Origin: Calothrix sp. PCC 6303
GTDB taxonomy: Bacteria > Cyanobacteriota > Cyanobacteriia > Cyanobacteriales > Nostocaceae
NCBI RefSeq assembly: GCF_000317435.1
Contig: NC_019751.1
Coordinates: forward strand, 5,890,001-5,954,000
Reading direction: 5' to 3'
DNA length: 64,000 nt
The notes beneath the pieces are model-generated. The model saw nothing but the letters and a program-made list of their open reading frames with translations. It had not been told where the DNA came from and made no database searches. Shown one piece after another: positions 1 to 10,467 of the stretch. The translations under genes were made by a program, and so were the position numbers. Positions within the stretch are counted from its first letter, which is position 1. Every line of letters starts with the position of its first letter.

Positions 1-60
1 GGCATTAGGCAGATGTATCGGTTTGTACAAAATTCATCTATGCGAATTCTTTTTTCAACT

Positions 61-88
61 TGGCATTACTTGGCATTACTTGGCATTA
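61..88. repeat. short tandem repeat, unit TGGCATTACT
   Basis: The decamer TGGCATTACT occurs twice in a row, followed by a third copy that keeps its first eight bases. A related GGCATTA lies at the very start of the window, so the array may extend or be scattered upstream. Short tandem repeats of this size are common between genes of filamentous cyanobacteria. No function can be assigned. Confidence 0.85.
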
Positions 89-1144
89 AATAACGGTGTG
101 GTTATTTAAGCCATGCTGTACTCGTATATTTACATATCTAAATAAAACTATATTTCCGGATGATTACTGATAATCACAGTTTATTAGTATGTAACCCCAA
201 ACAGTTAGGGTGTTTCCTAGATTTATAATCGGCTCAAACCGTTCATTGTCGGTATTTTTGGATGATCTGTCTAATTGATCTATCCAAGAAAGTATCCCAT
301 ATTCACCTTAGAAATAAAATCTTGGTCTGAGATTTTAGGCTGAGTTTTAAGTGCTTAAGAAGACTAGGGGTCTAAGGGTGTGGGGGTTTAAGGGGGTGGG
401 CAACTAATAACTTTCCGTGCATCTTAGTGTACGCACTTAAGTTTTAATTTTCTACCGCTAACTAATTATACTTTTTTTATTTGTCAAGGTCAAGTCTACC
501 TACAGCTTGGATGTTTTTTTGTTATTGATCATAAGTAATTACAGATAATTACTTATTATTAATACTTTATTAAGTATATTTTCTATGGTTTAAATTACAG
601 TTAATTTGTGGCTTTTTAAACAGTTAAATATATTTTTTTATTACGAGAATTTACTCAGGTTTCGGGTCTGGGTATATGTCAATATGAATACAAATAAAAT
701 AATAGAATAGCAAATTTTCACATTTATCAAATTCAAAAAGACAAACAAAAAAAACAACCTATGGAAAAAATACTTCATCCAATAAATTAGGATTCAACAA
801 GACATGAGAGACCTATAGAATCAATTCAAATTTGATAAATACAAAATATTTATCAATTATCTTAATTAGAGAATTTGATTTTGAATAGATTTTTTAGCCC
901 AAGTTTTTTAAACATAGTTTTATCTGTAGAAGGAGTAAAATGATTATATTAGTATGTAATGAGCGTGGTAGTGGTAGACTTGAGTAGCTTGCCAATTCTA
1001 AGTGCAACCTCAAGAATTTGATCCAAAATATTCCATTGAGAGTGGCTGAATATCATATCTAGCCACTTTCTTATAGCAATCTTCCATCAAACTCAGCACT
1101 TACATTTTGTGAAGTAGAATTAGATACATAAAATATCAAATTCA

Positions 1145-1172
1145 GTAAAGACGTGACATGTCACGTCTTTAC
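1145..1172. repeat. 28-bp perfect palindrome, GTARAGACG family
   Basis: The 28 bases are exactly self-complementary, beginning GTAAAGACGTGACA and centred on CATG. Related palindromes built on GTAGAGACG or CAGAGACG occur at 9370-9398, 11068-11171, 57004-57029 and 63533-63561. It lies 68 bp beyond the stop of the leftward methyltransferase gene, so it could end that transcript. No T-run follows on the minus strand, and a dispersed palindromic repeat is the more likely explanation. Confidence 0.7.
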
Positions 1173-1239
1173 TTATATTATCAATTAGTAAAATTAATTA
1201 TAATTGCTATTCCAAGTTATAAAAAAAGTAAAGCTGAAA

Positions 1240-2094
1240 TTATTCAGTTTTCTGCACAATATGAAAAGCCGAAAGATAGGAAGTTTCAATTTTAGTACCA
1301 TAATTTTGCACCAGTGTTTTTCCCAAAGCTGAAAACAGACTATCTCGCTTTGATTTTTCCAAAGCTATATAGGGTGATAAAGTACTCAACAGAGCTAAAT
1401 AATCATCTACACTGTAAATGAGTTCACACAGTAAATGGTCAGATACCAAATTTTTAAAATAGCCAGAATCAACAGCATCTTGCCCAAACTTATTCAGATT
1501 TTTCAAGTAACTTGGGATTGATTCGTACTTTGCCAATTCTGGTGCCAGAGTTTGGTAAACTGGCACTAGTTGTTGGTGAACTTCATAACTTGGTTGAGGT
1601 GGAGTATTCCACAACAGTATTAAGTACCCCTGAGGTTTGAGTGCGATCGCGGTCTTTGAATGACGCACTCCTGCTGACATCCAATGAAAAGAAGTTGCAG
1701 CTACCACCGCATCAAATTTCCCCGCTTCCAGTTCCCACTCTTCAAAAGTAGTATTCACCACCTTAACCTTGGGATACTCCAAACAATTTTGTTGGGCAAT
1801 TTCACAAGTTGCTAAACTAGGTTCCAAACAAACCATCGATAACCCCAATTTTGCTAACGCAACCGTTGCAATACCAGGACCTGATCCCAATTCCAAAACC
1901 GAGCTATCCCCAGAAAGTCGAGCTAACTTCACCACACCATCAATAATTTGCTGAGGATAGCGAGGTCTAACTTGAATGTAGGCAGATGCAGCATCACTGT
2001 ACCAAGTTCGACGTTGCTGCAAAGTGTAAATCTCAGAGTAATTATCGATCCTAAATCCAGTTTCCTGCGACTCTTCCATCCCCTTAACCAACAT
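1240..2094 (-). CDS. class I SAM-dependent methyltransferase
   Basis: Predicted cytosolic SAM-dependent methyltransferase of the Methyltransf_11/25 type; the substrate is unknown. Motif I is visible near residues 66-74 (VLELGSGPG). An acidic strand end (VCLEPS) should bind the ribose, and a motif near residue 128 ([12 protein letters not shown]) resembles the trans-aconitate/ubiquinone methyltransferase group. The first ATG overlaps the stop of the upstream chemoreceptor gene by 11 bases. A second ATG, five codons in at 2079, sits just after GGTTAAGGGG and is an equally good start. The overlap suggests translational coupling with the receptor. It is not a CheR homologue by any motif I can see, so a receptor-methylation role would be a guess. 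Confidence 0.85.
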   Translation of the reverse strand: MLVKGMEESQETGFRIDNYSEIYTLQQRRTWYSDAASAYIQVRPRYPQQIIDGVVKLARLSGDSSVLELGSGPGIATVALAKLGLSMVCLEPSLATCEIAQQNCLEYPKVKVVNTTFEEWELEAGKFDAVVAATSFHWMSAGVRHSKTAIALKPQGYLILLWNTPPQPSYEVHQQLVPVYQTLAPELAKYESIPSYLKNLNKFGQDAVDSGYFKNLVSDHLLCELIYSVDDYLALLSTLSPYIALEKSKRDSLFSALGKTLVQNYGTKIETSYLSAFHIVQKTE

Positions 2095-5000
2095 TGAAAG
2101 TATCTACATTATCTTGCAAGCGTTGGGAAATCTCCACAGTCTGTTGGAGTGAAGCAGCAACCTCCCAAGAAGAATTCTTTGTAATATCAGATACCTTAGC
2201 AATTTCCTTCATCCCGTTTGTCACTTGCTTAGAAATTTGCACCTGTGACACTGTAGCAGTGGAAATCCCCTGAACCAAACCATCAATCTGATGACAAACT
2301 TCCAAAATTTGATTCAAACTCTGCTTCGTATCTTCCACCAAATGAGTACCTTCCACTACTTGAGTAGTACCCAACTCCATCGCTTTCACCACCTCACTAG
2401 TTTCCAGTTGAATATTAGCAACAATTGCCTCAATTTCCGTTGTTGCCGAAGCACTACGAACCGCTAATGCTGCCACCTCCTCTGCAACCACCGCAAAACC
2501 TTCACCACCTTCACCAGCACGAGCAGCTTCAATCCCAGCATTAATTGCTAAAAGATTGGTTTTCAGAGCAATTTGATTAATTAAGGACACAACGTGGGAA
2601 ATCTTCTGAGACGATTCACCTAAGCGTTTCACTTTTTTAGTGGTTTCACCGATGGTTTCACGCAGATTCATAATGTTATCCACTGTCAAATCCATAGCTA
2701 TTTCACCCTTTTCAGCTGTTTGGGAAGCATTTCTCGCTACCACCGCAGCCATTCTCGCACTTCTTGCCACACTTTTAATCGAACCGCGCATTTTGCCTAC
2801 AGCATCTAAGGTAGAGTCAATTTCCTCCGCTTGCTGAAGTGCATTAGTTGCCAATTGGGCAATTGCTTGAGAATCTTCGGTAATTGCCTCATTAACCTGA
2901 GATGCTGTTTGCTTCACTTGAGTCACAATTACGCTCAAACTTTCCACGATGGAATTAAAAAAGTCAGCAACAGTACCCATTTCTTCGGATGTGACTTCTG
3001 CACGAGCGGTTAAATCACCCCTACAAACTCCTTCAATACTATCTACTAGTTGGAGTACCTGTTGTTGTAAATCTTCTTTTTGTTGCGCTTGTTGTTCTGA
3101 GAAAATTTCAGCATTCTTTCTTGCTTGCTCTGTTTCTTCCAGTAAACTAGCACGCTCCAAAGCTAAACCCACCAACCGGGCAAATTGTTCAAATAAATCA
3201 ATTTCTGAATCTTCCCAGGAACGGGGACAAGTACATTGATGAGCAATTAGCAAATATTGCAGTTGATCGGCATCTAATATGGGTGCCACTAAACTTGCTT
3301 TAACTTCAAATGCTTCCAACTGTTGGAGACAAGAATCACTCAATCCTGCTTCGTATACATTATGAGTGACTAAAACTTCTCCTTGACTGTATTCATGGAT
3401 ATCGTTCATCAAACAAGGATCATAACTACTCACTCCCAAAGCGCAGGTGAAACTCTGAGCAATAGACTCTGATACAAAACTTCCCTGTCCAACCTGATTA
3501 AATTTGTAGATGACTACTCGATCGCATTTGAGAGCTTTGCGAATATCTTGAACTGCAATATTGTAGATATCCTGTGTATGGGTTGTTGCTGACATATGTA
3601 CCGCGACATCTTTTAGCGATCGCGTTGCGTCTAATAAGCTTACCCGCTCTAATGTTGAACCAACCTGTGTTGCCAATTGCCGTAAAAAGTTACTTTCTGA
3701 AGGTTGCCAGATATGAGGTGCAAAGCAATAGTGAGCAACTAAAAATCCAAAAAGCTGATTTTCTTTAAAAATTGGTGTAATCAAACTGGACTTAATTTTC
3801 AGTTTCTCCATTACTTTTAAGTAATCAGCACTTAAATTTGCCTCTGCAATATTATTAATGACTGATACTTCTCTTCCTTGATATTTTTCAAGCAAATCTT
3901 TAATCGTAAAATTATCATCAAAAGTTTCTTGGATTGATCCAGATAACCCAGAAACCATTGTTTCCGCCAAAACTTGGTTATTACCACGATCATTAAAGTG
4001 GTAAATTACAACTCTATGTGCTTTCAAAGCCTGTCGCACCTGTTTAACAGTGATTTCAAATAAATCTTCAGAATCCAAAGATTGACGAATTGAGATTAAA
4101 GCATTATTAAATGCCTTTAATTGTTCTGCTTCATTTTGCTGACTACTTAATAAATCCTGTAATTGGTCTGCCATGCGATTAATATTGGCACCCAAAATTG
4201 ATAATTCATCATATCCTTGAACTTTAATTCGGCTATGGAGATTACCACTTGCCAGCAGCTTAACCGTTTTTGTTGCCGTTAAAATAGGAAAAATCAACCG
4301 ATTTGCCATGACTGCGGAAATACCACCTGTTAAAAAGGCTGCAATTAATGTTCCTGCACTCAATAAAATTAATAATTGTTGTTGAGAAGCAGATGTAATC
4401 GATTCATTACTATTAATAAATAATTTCCATCCTAAATTGCTTAACTGCTCTGATGTATTTAAAGATACAGATGTAACAAAATCTTTAGTATTATTATTTT
4501 TATTTATTAATATATTAGTAATTGGTTTCCCTTGTATTTGCTCCTGCTTCAAGTCAGGGAAAATATCGACAATACTTTTATTCAGAAGTTGCTTGTCACT
4601 ACTCAGAATCACCTGACCATTGCCATCAGTCAGTTGATATTGACCTTTGCTTGTATCATAACTGCTAAGTTTTTTCTCTAAATCTGGAAGATTAATTGTC
4701 GTTTGAACAATATAAAGTAATTCTCCGTCTTTACCTTTTACAGGTGCTGCTAAATAAAACTGTGACTTTTCTGCTCCATCTACAACTTTTACTTGACTAA
4801 TAATAGGCTGATTTGTTTTCAATACAGTTTGAAAGTATGCTTGCTCTTTTTGATTAACAGTTTTTTGCTCTGCTGTCTCAACAAAAACATCTCCATTTAA
4901 ATCTAAAACTGTAATGTTTCCGGAAGGAACCAATATTGTTTTGTATGGATTTAGTTGTCTTTGAATGTCTTTGACATTTAAGTTATTACGAATCTTGGGA

Positions 5001-5371
5001 TTCACTAAAAAATCAGAAGCAGCAACTTCCTGAATTCCCGTATATCTCGTCGTAATAAAATCATTGATGTTCTCAACTAGATTTAAAGCACTAGCTTCTT
5101 TTGCACTAGTAACTTGCTTACTAATCGATTCGTTTCCTAAGTAGTAACTTAAAGCCGCGATACTGAAAACTGGTAGTGTACCGACAGTAGCCGCAAAACA
5201 AATTACTTTAGTACGTAAACTTTTGACCCATACCTGCTCAAAATGATTACTTTTTAATTTAGATTCTGCTTTTGTACGAGGTTGAATGATAGTTTCGTTA
5301 CTGGACGTAAGTGTAGAGGTAGATTCAGAAAAATTATCTGACTTTATTTGAGGATGAATTTGATTTAACAT
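2084..5371 (-). CDS. methyl-accepting receptor with dCache, HAMP and two GAF domains (PixJ-like)
   Basis: Membrane chemotaxis/phototaxis transducer of 1095 residues. A basic cytosolic N-terminus leads to TM1 (about 55-78), a periplasmic Cache-like sensor (about 85-325), TM2 (about 332-358), HAMP, GAF1 (about 425-580), GAF2 (about 590-745), a second HAMP-like segment (about 770-825) and a methyl-accepting signalling domain ending near 1095. The signalling hairpin tip is present ([20 protein letters not shown]). GAF2 resembles cyanobacteriochrome domains: it has DPCL at 651-654 and a second cysteine at 681, but leucine replaces the usual following histidine. GAF1 has no candidate chromophore cysteine. 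PixJ-type receptors steer type IV pilus motility through CheA/CheW. No cheA or cheW gene lies in this window. Confidence 0.92.
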   Translation of the reverse strand: MLNQIHPQIKSDNFSESTSTLTSSNETIIQPRTKAESKLKSNHFEQVWVKSLRTKVICFAATVGTLPVFSIAALSYYLGNESISKQVTSAKEASALNLVENINDFITTRYTGIQEVAASDFLVNPKIRNNLNVKDIQRQLNPYKTILVPSGNITVLDLNGDVFVETAEQKTVNQKEQAYFQTVLKTNQPIISQVKVVDGAEKSQFYLAAPVKGKDGELLYIVQTTINLPDLEKKLSSYDTSKGQYQLTDGNGQVILSSDKQLLNKSIVDIFPDLKQEQIQGKPITNILINKNNNTKDFVTSVSLNTSEQLSNLGWKLFINSNESITSASQQQLLILLSAGTLIAAFLTGGISAVMANRLIFPILTATKTVKLLASGNLHSRIKVQGYDELSILGANINRMADQLQDLLSSQQNEAEQLKAFNNALISIRQSLDSEDLFEITVKQVRQALKAHRVVIYHFNDRGNNQVLAETMVSGLSGSIQETFDDNFTIKDLLEKYQGREVSVINNIAEANLSADYLKVMEKLKIKSSLITPIFKENQLFGFLVAHYCFAPHIWQPSESNFLRQLATQVGSTLERVSLLDATRSLKDVAVHMSATTHTQDIYNIAVQDIRKALKCDRVVIYKFNQVGQGSFVSESIAQSFTCALGVSSYDPCLMNDIHEYSQGEVLVTHNVYEAGLSDSCLQQLEAFEVKASLVAPILDADQLQYLLIAHQCTCPRSWEDSEIDLFEQFARLVGLALERASLLEETEQARKNAEIFSEQQAQQKEDLQQQVLQLVDSIEGVCRGDLTARAEVTSEEMGTVADFFNSIVESLSVIVTQVKQTASQVNEAITEDSQAIAQLATNALQQAEEIDSTLDAVGKMRGSIKSVARSARMAAVVARNASQTAEKGEIAMDLTVDNIMNLRETIGETTKKVKRLGESSQKISHVVSLINQIALKTNLLAINAGIEAARAGEGGEGFAVVAEEVAALAVRSASATTEIEAIVANIQLETSEVVKAMELGTTQVVEGTHLVEDTKQSLNQILEVCHQIDGLVQGISTATVSQVQISKQVTNGMKEIAKVSDITKNSSWEVAASLQQTVEISQRLQDNVDTFNVG

Positions 5372-6244
5372 ATAAAGATAGTCAAATTTTATTTATGACA
5401 ATTAATTATTTTTGATTCGATGAGCTAAATCTCATCTACAGCCATAGTAGTTTAGAGTTTATTCAAGCTAGATTAGGGAAACTACTTATTACACCTAATC
5501 TTTACAAATACTTTTCAATATATTTAAAATTTATTTTGCGGTCAAAGTTAAATCAGATTATATCCATTGAATGATAAAGTAAGCTATCAATAGCCCATAC
5601 TCTAGGATTCTCCATAGTAGAGAGGTGTAGTAAGCTTTTTTGATTTTTGAATCTATCTGCCGGAATGAGGAAGTCGTGACCAGAAACTGTACTCATTCTT
5701 GTTTAATATTTAACGAAGTCTGGGGGTTTAGTTCCCCTATCTCTACAAACAGCTTGTTTTGTGTTGAGAGGCAGGTTTGTGGAGTCAGATGATTCAGTTG
5801 CCTTGTAAAATCTTCCCTAAGCTTAGGGACTTCCAGAAAATAAAATATCCTGTGGTTTGGGCATCTTGCCTGTTTTTTCGGGCAAGATGCCCAAACCACA
5901 ACAGAAAATTGGATAATTATTTAATTGGAAGTTCCTTATTGACGGAAAGAACATCTAAACGCTAACTTCTCTCCGTTACAAACAAATACTCATTACTTAT
6001 TTTTTTCCTAATTTCTATGGGTAAGACAAAACCCTAAGTTTAGTTGAGCAATTATGAAAATAACCTGATACTTGCTAGCTAATAAAAAATACTAAATCAG
6101 TCAGATAAATAAAGTTGCGTAAAATCCATATGTAACGGAATGTAAATTCAGTTCCAAATCTACTCGGACTGCCGAATGCCTAAACCCTGACTTACTTACT
6201 CTTACACAGTACCAAGCGACCATTCAGTCTATATTTCGTGAAAA
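5372..6244. other. gene-free stretch with a MITE-like element
   Basis: This lies between the receptor gene and the PATAN regulator. Apart from the inverted-repeat element at 5823-5938, I see AT-rich sequence with no plausible gene. The short open frames around 5693-5965 run through the inverted repeat in opposite directions and have no ribosome-binding site, so they are not called. Confidence 0.65.
5823..5938. repeat. MITE-like element, family 1, short copy
   Basis: The ends are imperfect inverted repeats of about 28 bp. The left end reads TTAGGGACTTCCAGAAAATA; the complement of the right end begins TAAGGAACTTCCAATTAAAT. The middle is a long hairpin whose arms (TGGTTTGGGCATCTTGCC and its complement) flank a short T-rich loop. 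A second copy with the same ends lies at 7928-8173. The small size, terminal inverted repeats and lack of coding capacity fit a non-autonomous transposable element. The parent transposase is not in the window. Confidence 0.7.
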
Positions 6245-7282
6245 TTAGCTTTCCTCATGTTGCACTAAATGTTTAAAAATAATTTTCAACAAATTTGCTT
6301 GTGTAAAAGGTTTAGCTAAATATCCTGAAGAACGAACTATTTTAGATTTCGCTCTATCTAGCAAACTGGTATGTCCTGTCACCATAATAATTGGTGTTTG
6401 GGCAAAAGATGAATGTTTTCTCAGGAGTGAGCATAGTTCATATCCATCTAGATTTGGCATTTCCACATCAAGTAGAATCAAGTCCGGTTTAAGACGAACA
6501 ATATGCATTAAAGCTTTTAGTGGATCGTTAATTCCTACAACTAAGAAAAAATCATTGTCTAAAAATTTTTTGATTATATTAACAACTGTAGGACTATCAT
6601 CAACACAAACAATAGTATAGGTTTTTCGATCGTGAGGTTTAATAAATCTCGTGCCACGATGTGAACTAATTTGATTCAGGTAAATATCATTTACATTTCT
6701 CTTTAAAACCTCATGCTCACGTTTTCTATAAATTCGAGATTGAGCATTGTAGCTAATTTGCATATTTTCCTGACAATCTTCTATAATCTCGTTGATGTCA
6801 AGATTGCAAAATTTAGGCATATCATCAAGAAAAGTTTCAGTAATTAACTCATAGCAACCTGCTTTGATTTTTAGTAGTGAGTTAATAACATCTATAGCTA
6901 ATTCTTGAATTAATCTTTCTGCTTGTTGATGAGTAATATATTTCTGATTAACTAGCCAGCAAATTGCTAAGTAATCAGGATTAAAAGATGATTGCTCGTC
7001 AATTGCTGTTTCAAATATTGTTTTTATTTGCCGATAAACATCACTATTGAATGCAGGTGACTTATCATGAATACTATATAGCTTACGATATAGTAAGTCA
7101 AACATTTTGTTTGCATAGCAAGCATAGACTAACTTGCCATCTTCTAAATAAAGCAACCAAGATTGCGAAGTTCCGAAAACCTGTAAGCATCCTGTTGTTG
7201 AATTACTAATTGCTTTATTTAAAATTGAATTTATTTGTATTTGTTGGAAAAATCTATACCTACCAATGGGAAATACTTGCAT
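6245..7282 (-). CDS. PATAN-domain response regulator (PatA/PixG-like)
   Basis: Response regulator of 345 residues with the PatA architecture: an N-terminal PATAN (DUF4388-related) region of about 10-160, a variable linker, and a C-terminal receiver of about 222-340. The receiver has the acidic pair D228/D229, the phosphoacceptor D272 in LLDVEMPNLDG, T302 and K324, so it should be phosphorylatable. No DNA-binding domain is present. The best-known relatives are PatA (heterocyst patterning) and PixG/PilG/TaxP1-type regulators of pilus motility. The nearby PixJ-like receptor makes a taxis role plausible, but the two genes are separated by about 870 bp and are not an obvious operon. Assigning PatA itself from this sequence would be unsafe. 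Confidence 0.88.
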   Translation of the reverse strand: MQVFPIGRYRFFQQIQINSILNKAISNSTTGCLQVFGTSQSWLLYLEDGKLVYACYANKMFDLLYRKLYSIHDKSPAFNSDVYRQIKTIFETAIDEQSSFNPDYLAICWLVNQKYITHQQAERLIQELAIDVINSLLKIKAGCYELITETFLDDMPKFCNLDINEIIEDCQENMQISYNAQSRIYRKREHEVLKRNVNDIYLNQISSHRGTRFIKPHDRKTYTIVCVDDSPTVVNIIKKFLDNDFFLVVGINDPLKALMHIVRLKPDLILLDVEMPNLDGYELCSLLRKHSSFAQTPIIMVTGHTSLLDRAKSKIVRSSGYLAKPFTQANLLKIIFKHLVQHEES

Positions 7283-8322
7283 AACTATAACCCGGCATTA
7301 AATGTGTATATTAAGATGAAGATAATCTGAGAAATTTTTATTATTGCATGGAAGCAGAACAAAAAATATTAAAATATCGGCTTTTGAACACTATCAAGTA
7401 GTTACTTGTTTCTGCCGTGATGTAATGAAATAAAGATGATTTAAGCTGATTTTAAGACACTTTGAAAATTTGGCTTTTTTTGTATACTAATCAATATGAG
7501 TTATATGTTAATTTATTTATCAATAATATGAAAGTATTATTTTTAAAATTTGAACAATTTACATATAAATACTATGTCAATCATGAATTATTAAGTTATG
7601 TTCTTTCCATAGTTTAACCCTGATAGTATATTATAAACAGCCGAATATATTCAGATTACTATAAGGTTAGCAATAAAATAACAAGAAGTATCAAAGTTAT
7701 TGTAAAGAAACGACAATCACTCTAGTGTTGTTACTTCACTTTTAATGATGCTATGTGTAATAATTAGAACATAAACTAATCATCTGACAATATCAGATCT
7801 GAACTACAAATCATGTAACTAAGGATAATCAAAAATTTAACCAAAAAAGCTTAATCCGTATAGGGCTGTTCAAAGAAATACTTTGTGTTTAAAGTAACTG
7901 TTTTATTAACAGTACAAGTAGTTCAAGTTAGGGACTTTCAGAAAATAAAATATCCTGTGGTTTGGGTATGTTGCCCGAAAATAGAGTCCGCATAACAAAA
8001 ATTTCACCGTCAAGCATGTAAGCCGTTTTCTCACTACTCACTTACAAGATAGGCAGGAATGCTCCGTAGCACAGCTTCCCGTAGGGTAGTGTGACGGGAC
8101 GGAAACCAACACCGCCAACTCCTCTGTGTTCTACAATAGAAAATCTGATAATTATTTAATCAGAAGTCCCTTAATTGATTAAAAATTTTTGTTTTCCCCC
8201 TCCTCTAACTTCGTGATAAACTAAGCTGGAAACGGTATTAATCCAAGAGAAAAAGCCCGATATTCCTACGGAACGAAAATTCGAGTGCATTACTAAGTAC
8301 AACCCTAAAGAAGAAGTGAATT
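7283..8322. other. long gene-free stretch with a MITE-like element
   Basis: More than 1 kb of AT-rich sequence lies between the divergent PATAN regulator and rluD genes. No coding frame is convincing. The only recognisable item is the family-1 inverted-repeat element at 7928-8173. The promoters of both flanking genes must lie here, but I cannot place them with confidence. Confidence 0.65.
7928..8173. repeat. MITE-like element, family 1, long copy
   Basis: The left end (TTAGGGACTTTCAGAAAATA) and the complement of the right end (TAAGGGACTTCTGATTAAAT) match those of the element at 5823-5938. The left half continues into the same GTGGTTTGGGTATGTTGCCC arm. The middle is replaced by about 150 bp of unrelated sequence that includes a GC-rich palindromic patch near 8050-8120. 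It may be an intact longer family member or a short one that received an insertion. Confidence 0.7.
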
Positions 8323-9246
8323 GTGACTGAAATTAGTCTACTAGTAGAAGCAGAAGGGGAGCGTCTCGATCGTTATTTAGCCGAGGAGTTATCGGAGTTA
8401 TCACGTTCGCGGGTTCAACAGCTAATTGAACAGGGAAATGTCCAGTTAAATGAAAAGATTTGCTCTTCAAAAAAGCTCACGGTAAAGTTAGGCGATCGCA
8501 TTACGCTAAAAATCCCGGAAATTCAACCTTTAAATTTGCAACCCCAAGCAATTCCCTTGGATATTCTTTATGAAGATGACCAGATATTGATCGTGAATAA
8601 ATCTGCGGGGTTGGTTGTTCATCCTGCACCTGGTCATCCAGATGGAACATTAGTCAATGCATTGTTAGCGCATTGTCCCAATTTACCGGGAATTGGTGGT
8701 GTGCAGCGTCCAGGAATAGTGCATCGTTTAGATAAAGATACTACAGGTGCCATCGCTATCGCCAAAACTGAGCAAGCACATCAAAATTTACAAGCACAAC
8801 TTAAAGCTAAAACTGCATGTCGTGAGTATTTAGGAGTTGTATATGGTGCGCCAAAAACGGAAAAAGGGTCAGTAAATTTACCTATTGGTCGCCATCCGAT
8901 AGATCGAAAAAAAATGGCTGTTGTCCCTGTGGAATCTGGGGGAAGGGAAGCTGTTACCCATTGGCAAATTCGGGAAAGAATTGCTAATTTTACACTGATG
9001 CATTTTCAGTTAGAAACTGGACGCACGCACCAAATCCGCGTTCATAGTGCCCAAATTGGTCATCCGATAATTGGGGATCCAATTTATGGTTCTGGACATT
9101 CATTAAAGGTAAATTTATCTGGTCAAGCGCTTCATGCTTGGAAGTTAAAATTAATACACCCAGTTAGTCAAGAGTGGATTGAGGTGACAGCACCGTTACC
9201 TGACGAGTTTTTGACTTTGTTAGGTAGATTGAGGGGAAGGATGTAG
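8323..9246 (+). CDS. rluD: RluD-family rRNA pseudouridine synthase
   Basis: RNA pseudouridine synthase of the RluA/RluD family, 307 residues, the usual length. An N-terminal S4 RNA-binding domain (about 13-60) is followed by the catalytic domain, with the motif HRLDKDTTG containing the catalytic aspartate D137. RluD enzymes modify helix 69 of 23S rRNA. Cyanobacteria often carry more than one RluA/C/D paralogue, so the exact uridine is uncertain. Translation begins at a GTG; the residues that follow align with the usual N-terminus. The gene stands alone, preceded by a repeat-containing spacer. Confidence 0.93.
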   Translation: MTEISLLVEAEGERLDRYLAEELSELSRSRVQQLIEQGNVQLNEKICSSKKLTVKLGDRITLKIPEIQPLNLQPQAIPLDILYEDDQILIVNKSAGLVVHPAPGHPDGTLVNALLAHCPNLPGIGGVQRPGIVHRLDKDTTGAIAIAKTEQAHQNLQAQLKAKTACREYLGVVYGAPKTEKGSVNLPIGRHPIDRKKMAVVPVESGGREAVTHWQIRERIANFTLMHFQLETGRTHQIRVHSAQIGHPIIGDPIYGSGHSLKVNLSGQALHAWKLKLIHPVSQEWIEVTAPLPDEFLTLLGRLRGRM

Positions 9247-9337
9247 AAAATGTTTGGATTTTCTAGATGTTAATTAATTTTCCTTTAGTAGACCTAAGTA
9301 TTTATATGCAATAGTGACAGTATCTTTGTGTATCACT

Positions 9338-9428
9338 TAGTAGTCGATTACGTGTACATACACAGCCCTGTAGAGACGTAGTATCGCTACGTCTCTACAA
9401 CCGTCATTTTTATTTTGACAGACTACTA
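9338..9428. repeat. MITE-like element, family 2, copy A
   Basis: The right end, read inward as TAGTAGTCTGTCAAAATA, matches the copy at 63502-63612. The left end begins TAGTAGTCGATTACG. Inside lies a 12-bp-arm hairpin at 9370-9398 (GTAGAGACGTAG, 5-nt loop, complement). The element's right end overlaps the last codons and stop of the neighbouring leftward dehydrogenase gene. Confidence 0.7.
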
Positions 9429-10298
9429 ACTAGCATCACCATCTGATTTGATTGCTGCAAATAACGAAGAATAATCAGCCTGTGCGAAAGACAATTGCAT
9501 CGCTTTATCCAAAATTGAGCGGACACCTTCAATACTACTAATATCTAAGCCTGCTAATTTTGCTTCATCAATAAATAAATCAGTATCTTTGAGTAGGTGC
9601 TTTGTGGGAAAGTTGGGATTGTCGTAGTTATTTTCTAGCATCCGCTGCAACTTCTTATCAAAAGTAGGTGCGTAAAGAGAACTATTTCGCAAGATTTGCA
9701 TGAAAGATTCAACATCAATCCCATGACGTTGAACAAAACCAAGACTCAAGGCAAAACTAGTAGTTAAGGAAGCGATTAGTTGATTCAATGCCAGTTTTAG
9801 GGCAGAAGCAGTTCCTACTTGTCCAATATATAGGGGTTCCTGGCTGAAATTTTTCAGTAATTCTAAGTAGCGCTGGTATTGTTCGCGGTGAGAACCCACC
9901 ATCACAATTAGTTTACCAGCTTCAGCTTCGGGAATGCTACCTAAAACGGGGGCTTCGATATATTCAGCCCCCGCAGAGACTACAGAATTACGAATTTCTT
10001 TACTTTCGGTGGGGGTAATTGTCCCCATTTGGATTACAGTTCGTCCGGCAAGCGATCGCGATGACGTATCAGATAGTAATACACTGTAAATTGCTGGAGC
10101 ATTGGTCAACATCAAAATTACATAATCCGCAGCCAAGACAGCATGACGAGGATTATCAGCCACTTCTGCACCTGCTGCTTGAAGTGGTGCTAATTTTTCT
10201 GGGGTGCGATTGTAAGCAATTAACTGGATTTTTGCTTCTAACAACCGCTGTGCCATTGGCAATCCCATTAGTCCAGTCCCCAGAAATGCCACTTTCAT
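9426..10298 (-). CDS. 3-hydroxyisobutyrate dehydrogenase-like beta-hydroxyacid dehydrogenase
   Basis: NAD(P)-dependent beta-hydroxyacid dehydrogenase, about 290 residues. The N-terminal Rossmann motif is GTGLMG just after the chosen start. The substrate-binding stretch is present (EAPVLGS), as is the catalytic-lysine region (ASALKLALNQL). An in-frame ATG 20 codons upstream exists, but that extension is polar and has no family counterpart, so I start at MKVAFLG (10298). Family members act on 3-hydroxyisobutyrate, tartronate semialdehyde or succinic/glyoxylate semialdehyde; cyanobacterial members are often glyoxylate/succinic semialdehyde reductases. The stop codon lies inside the end of a MITE-like repeat, so the last residues may have been altered by that insertion. 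Confidence 0.88.
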   Translation of the reverse strand: MKVAFLGTGLMGLPMAQRLLEAKIQLIAYNRTPEKLAPLQAAGAEVADNPRHAVLAADYVILMLTNAPAIYSVLLSDTSSRSLAGRTVIQMGTITPTESKEIRNSVVSAGAEYIEAPVLGSIPEAEAGKLIVMVGSHREQYQRYLELLKNFSQEPLYIGQVGTASALKLALNQLIASLTTSFALSLGFVQRHGIDVESFMQILRNSSLYAPTFDKKLQRMLENNYDNPNFPTKHLLKDTDLFIDEAKLAGLDISSIEGVRSILDKAMQLSFAQADYSSLFAAIKSDGDAS

Positions 10299-10467
10299 TC
10301 TTTGCGTTCCTAATCCTGATCTTCTTTCTTCTATCCTAGTGTAAGAAGTTATCATCAAGATAATCTGTACATCTCGAACTGATATTCATCTTGCTTAAGC
10401 GAGAGTGACATTTACCAGAGATTAGCAAAGTAGATGGGTGGACTATAAAAGCTTAAGGGTATGAAGA

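Larger units (their letters stand above)
1..1239. other. gene-free AT-rich stretch
   Basis: I see no credible coding frame here. It holds a 10-bp tandem repeat (61-88), a possible partial copy of a dispersed repeat (33-63), a G-rich run near 363-402 and a perfect 28-bp palindrome (1145-1172). The rest is AT-rich with no recognisable gene remnant. Confidence 0.7.

Noticed and set aside
2949-3239. 96-codon serine/cysteine-rich frame opposite the receptor gene
   Set aside because: It lies wholly inside the receptor coding region on the other strand, and its composition is that of an antisense shadow.
5693-5965. Two overlapping small open frames on opposite strands
   Set aside because: Both run through the inverted repeat at 5823-5938, have no ribosome-binding site, and their peptides mirror the palindrome.
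9244-9265. Hairpin TAGAAAAT/ATTTTCTA just after rluD as terminator
   Set aside because: The stem is AT-only with no T-run after it, so termination is not supported.
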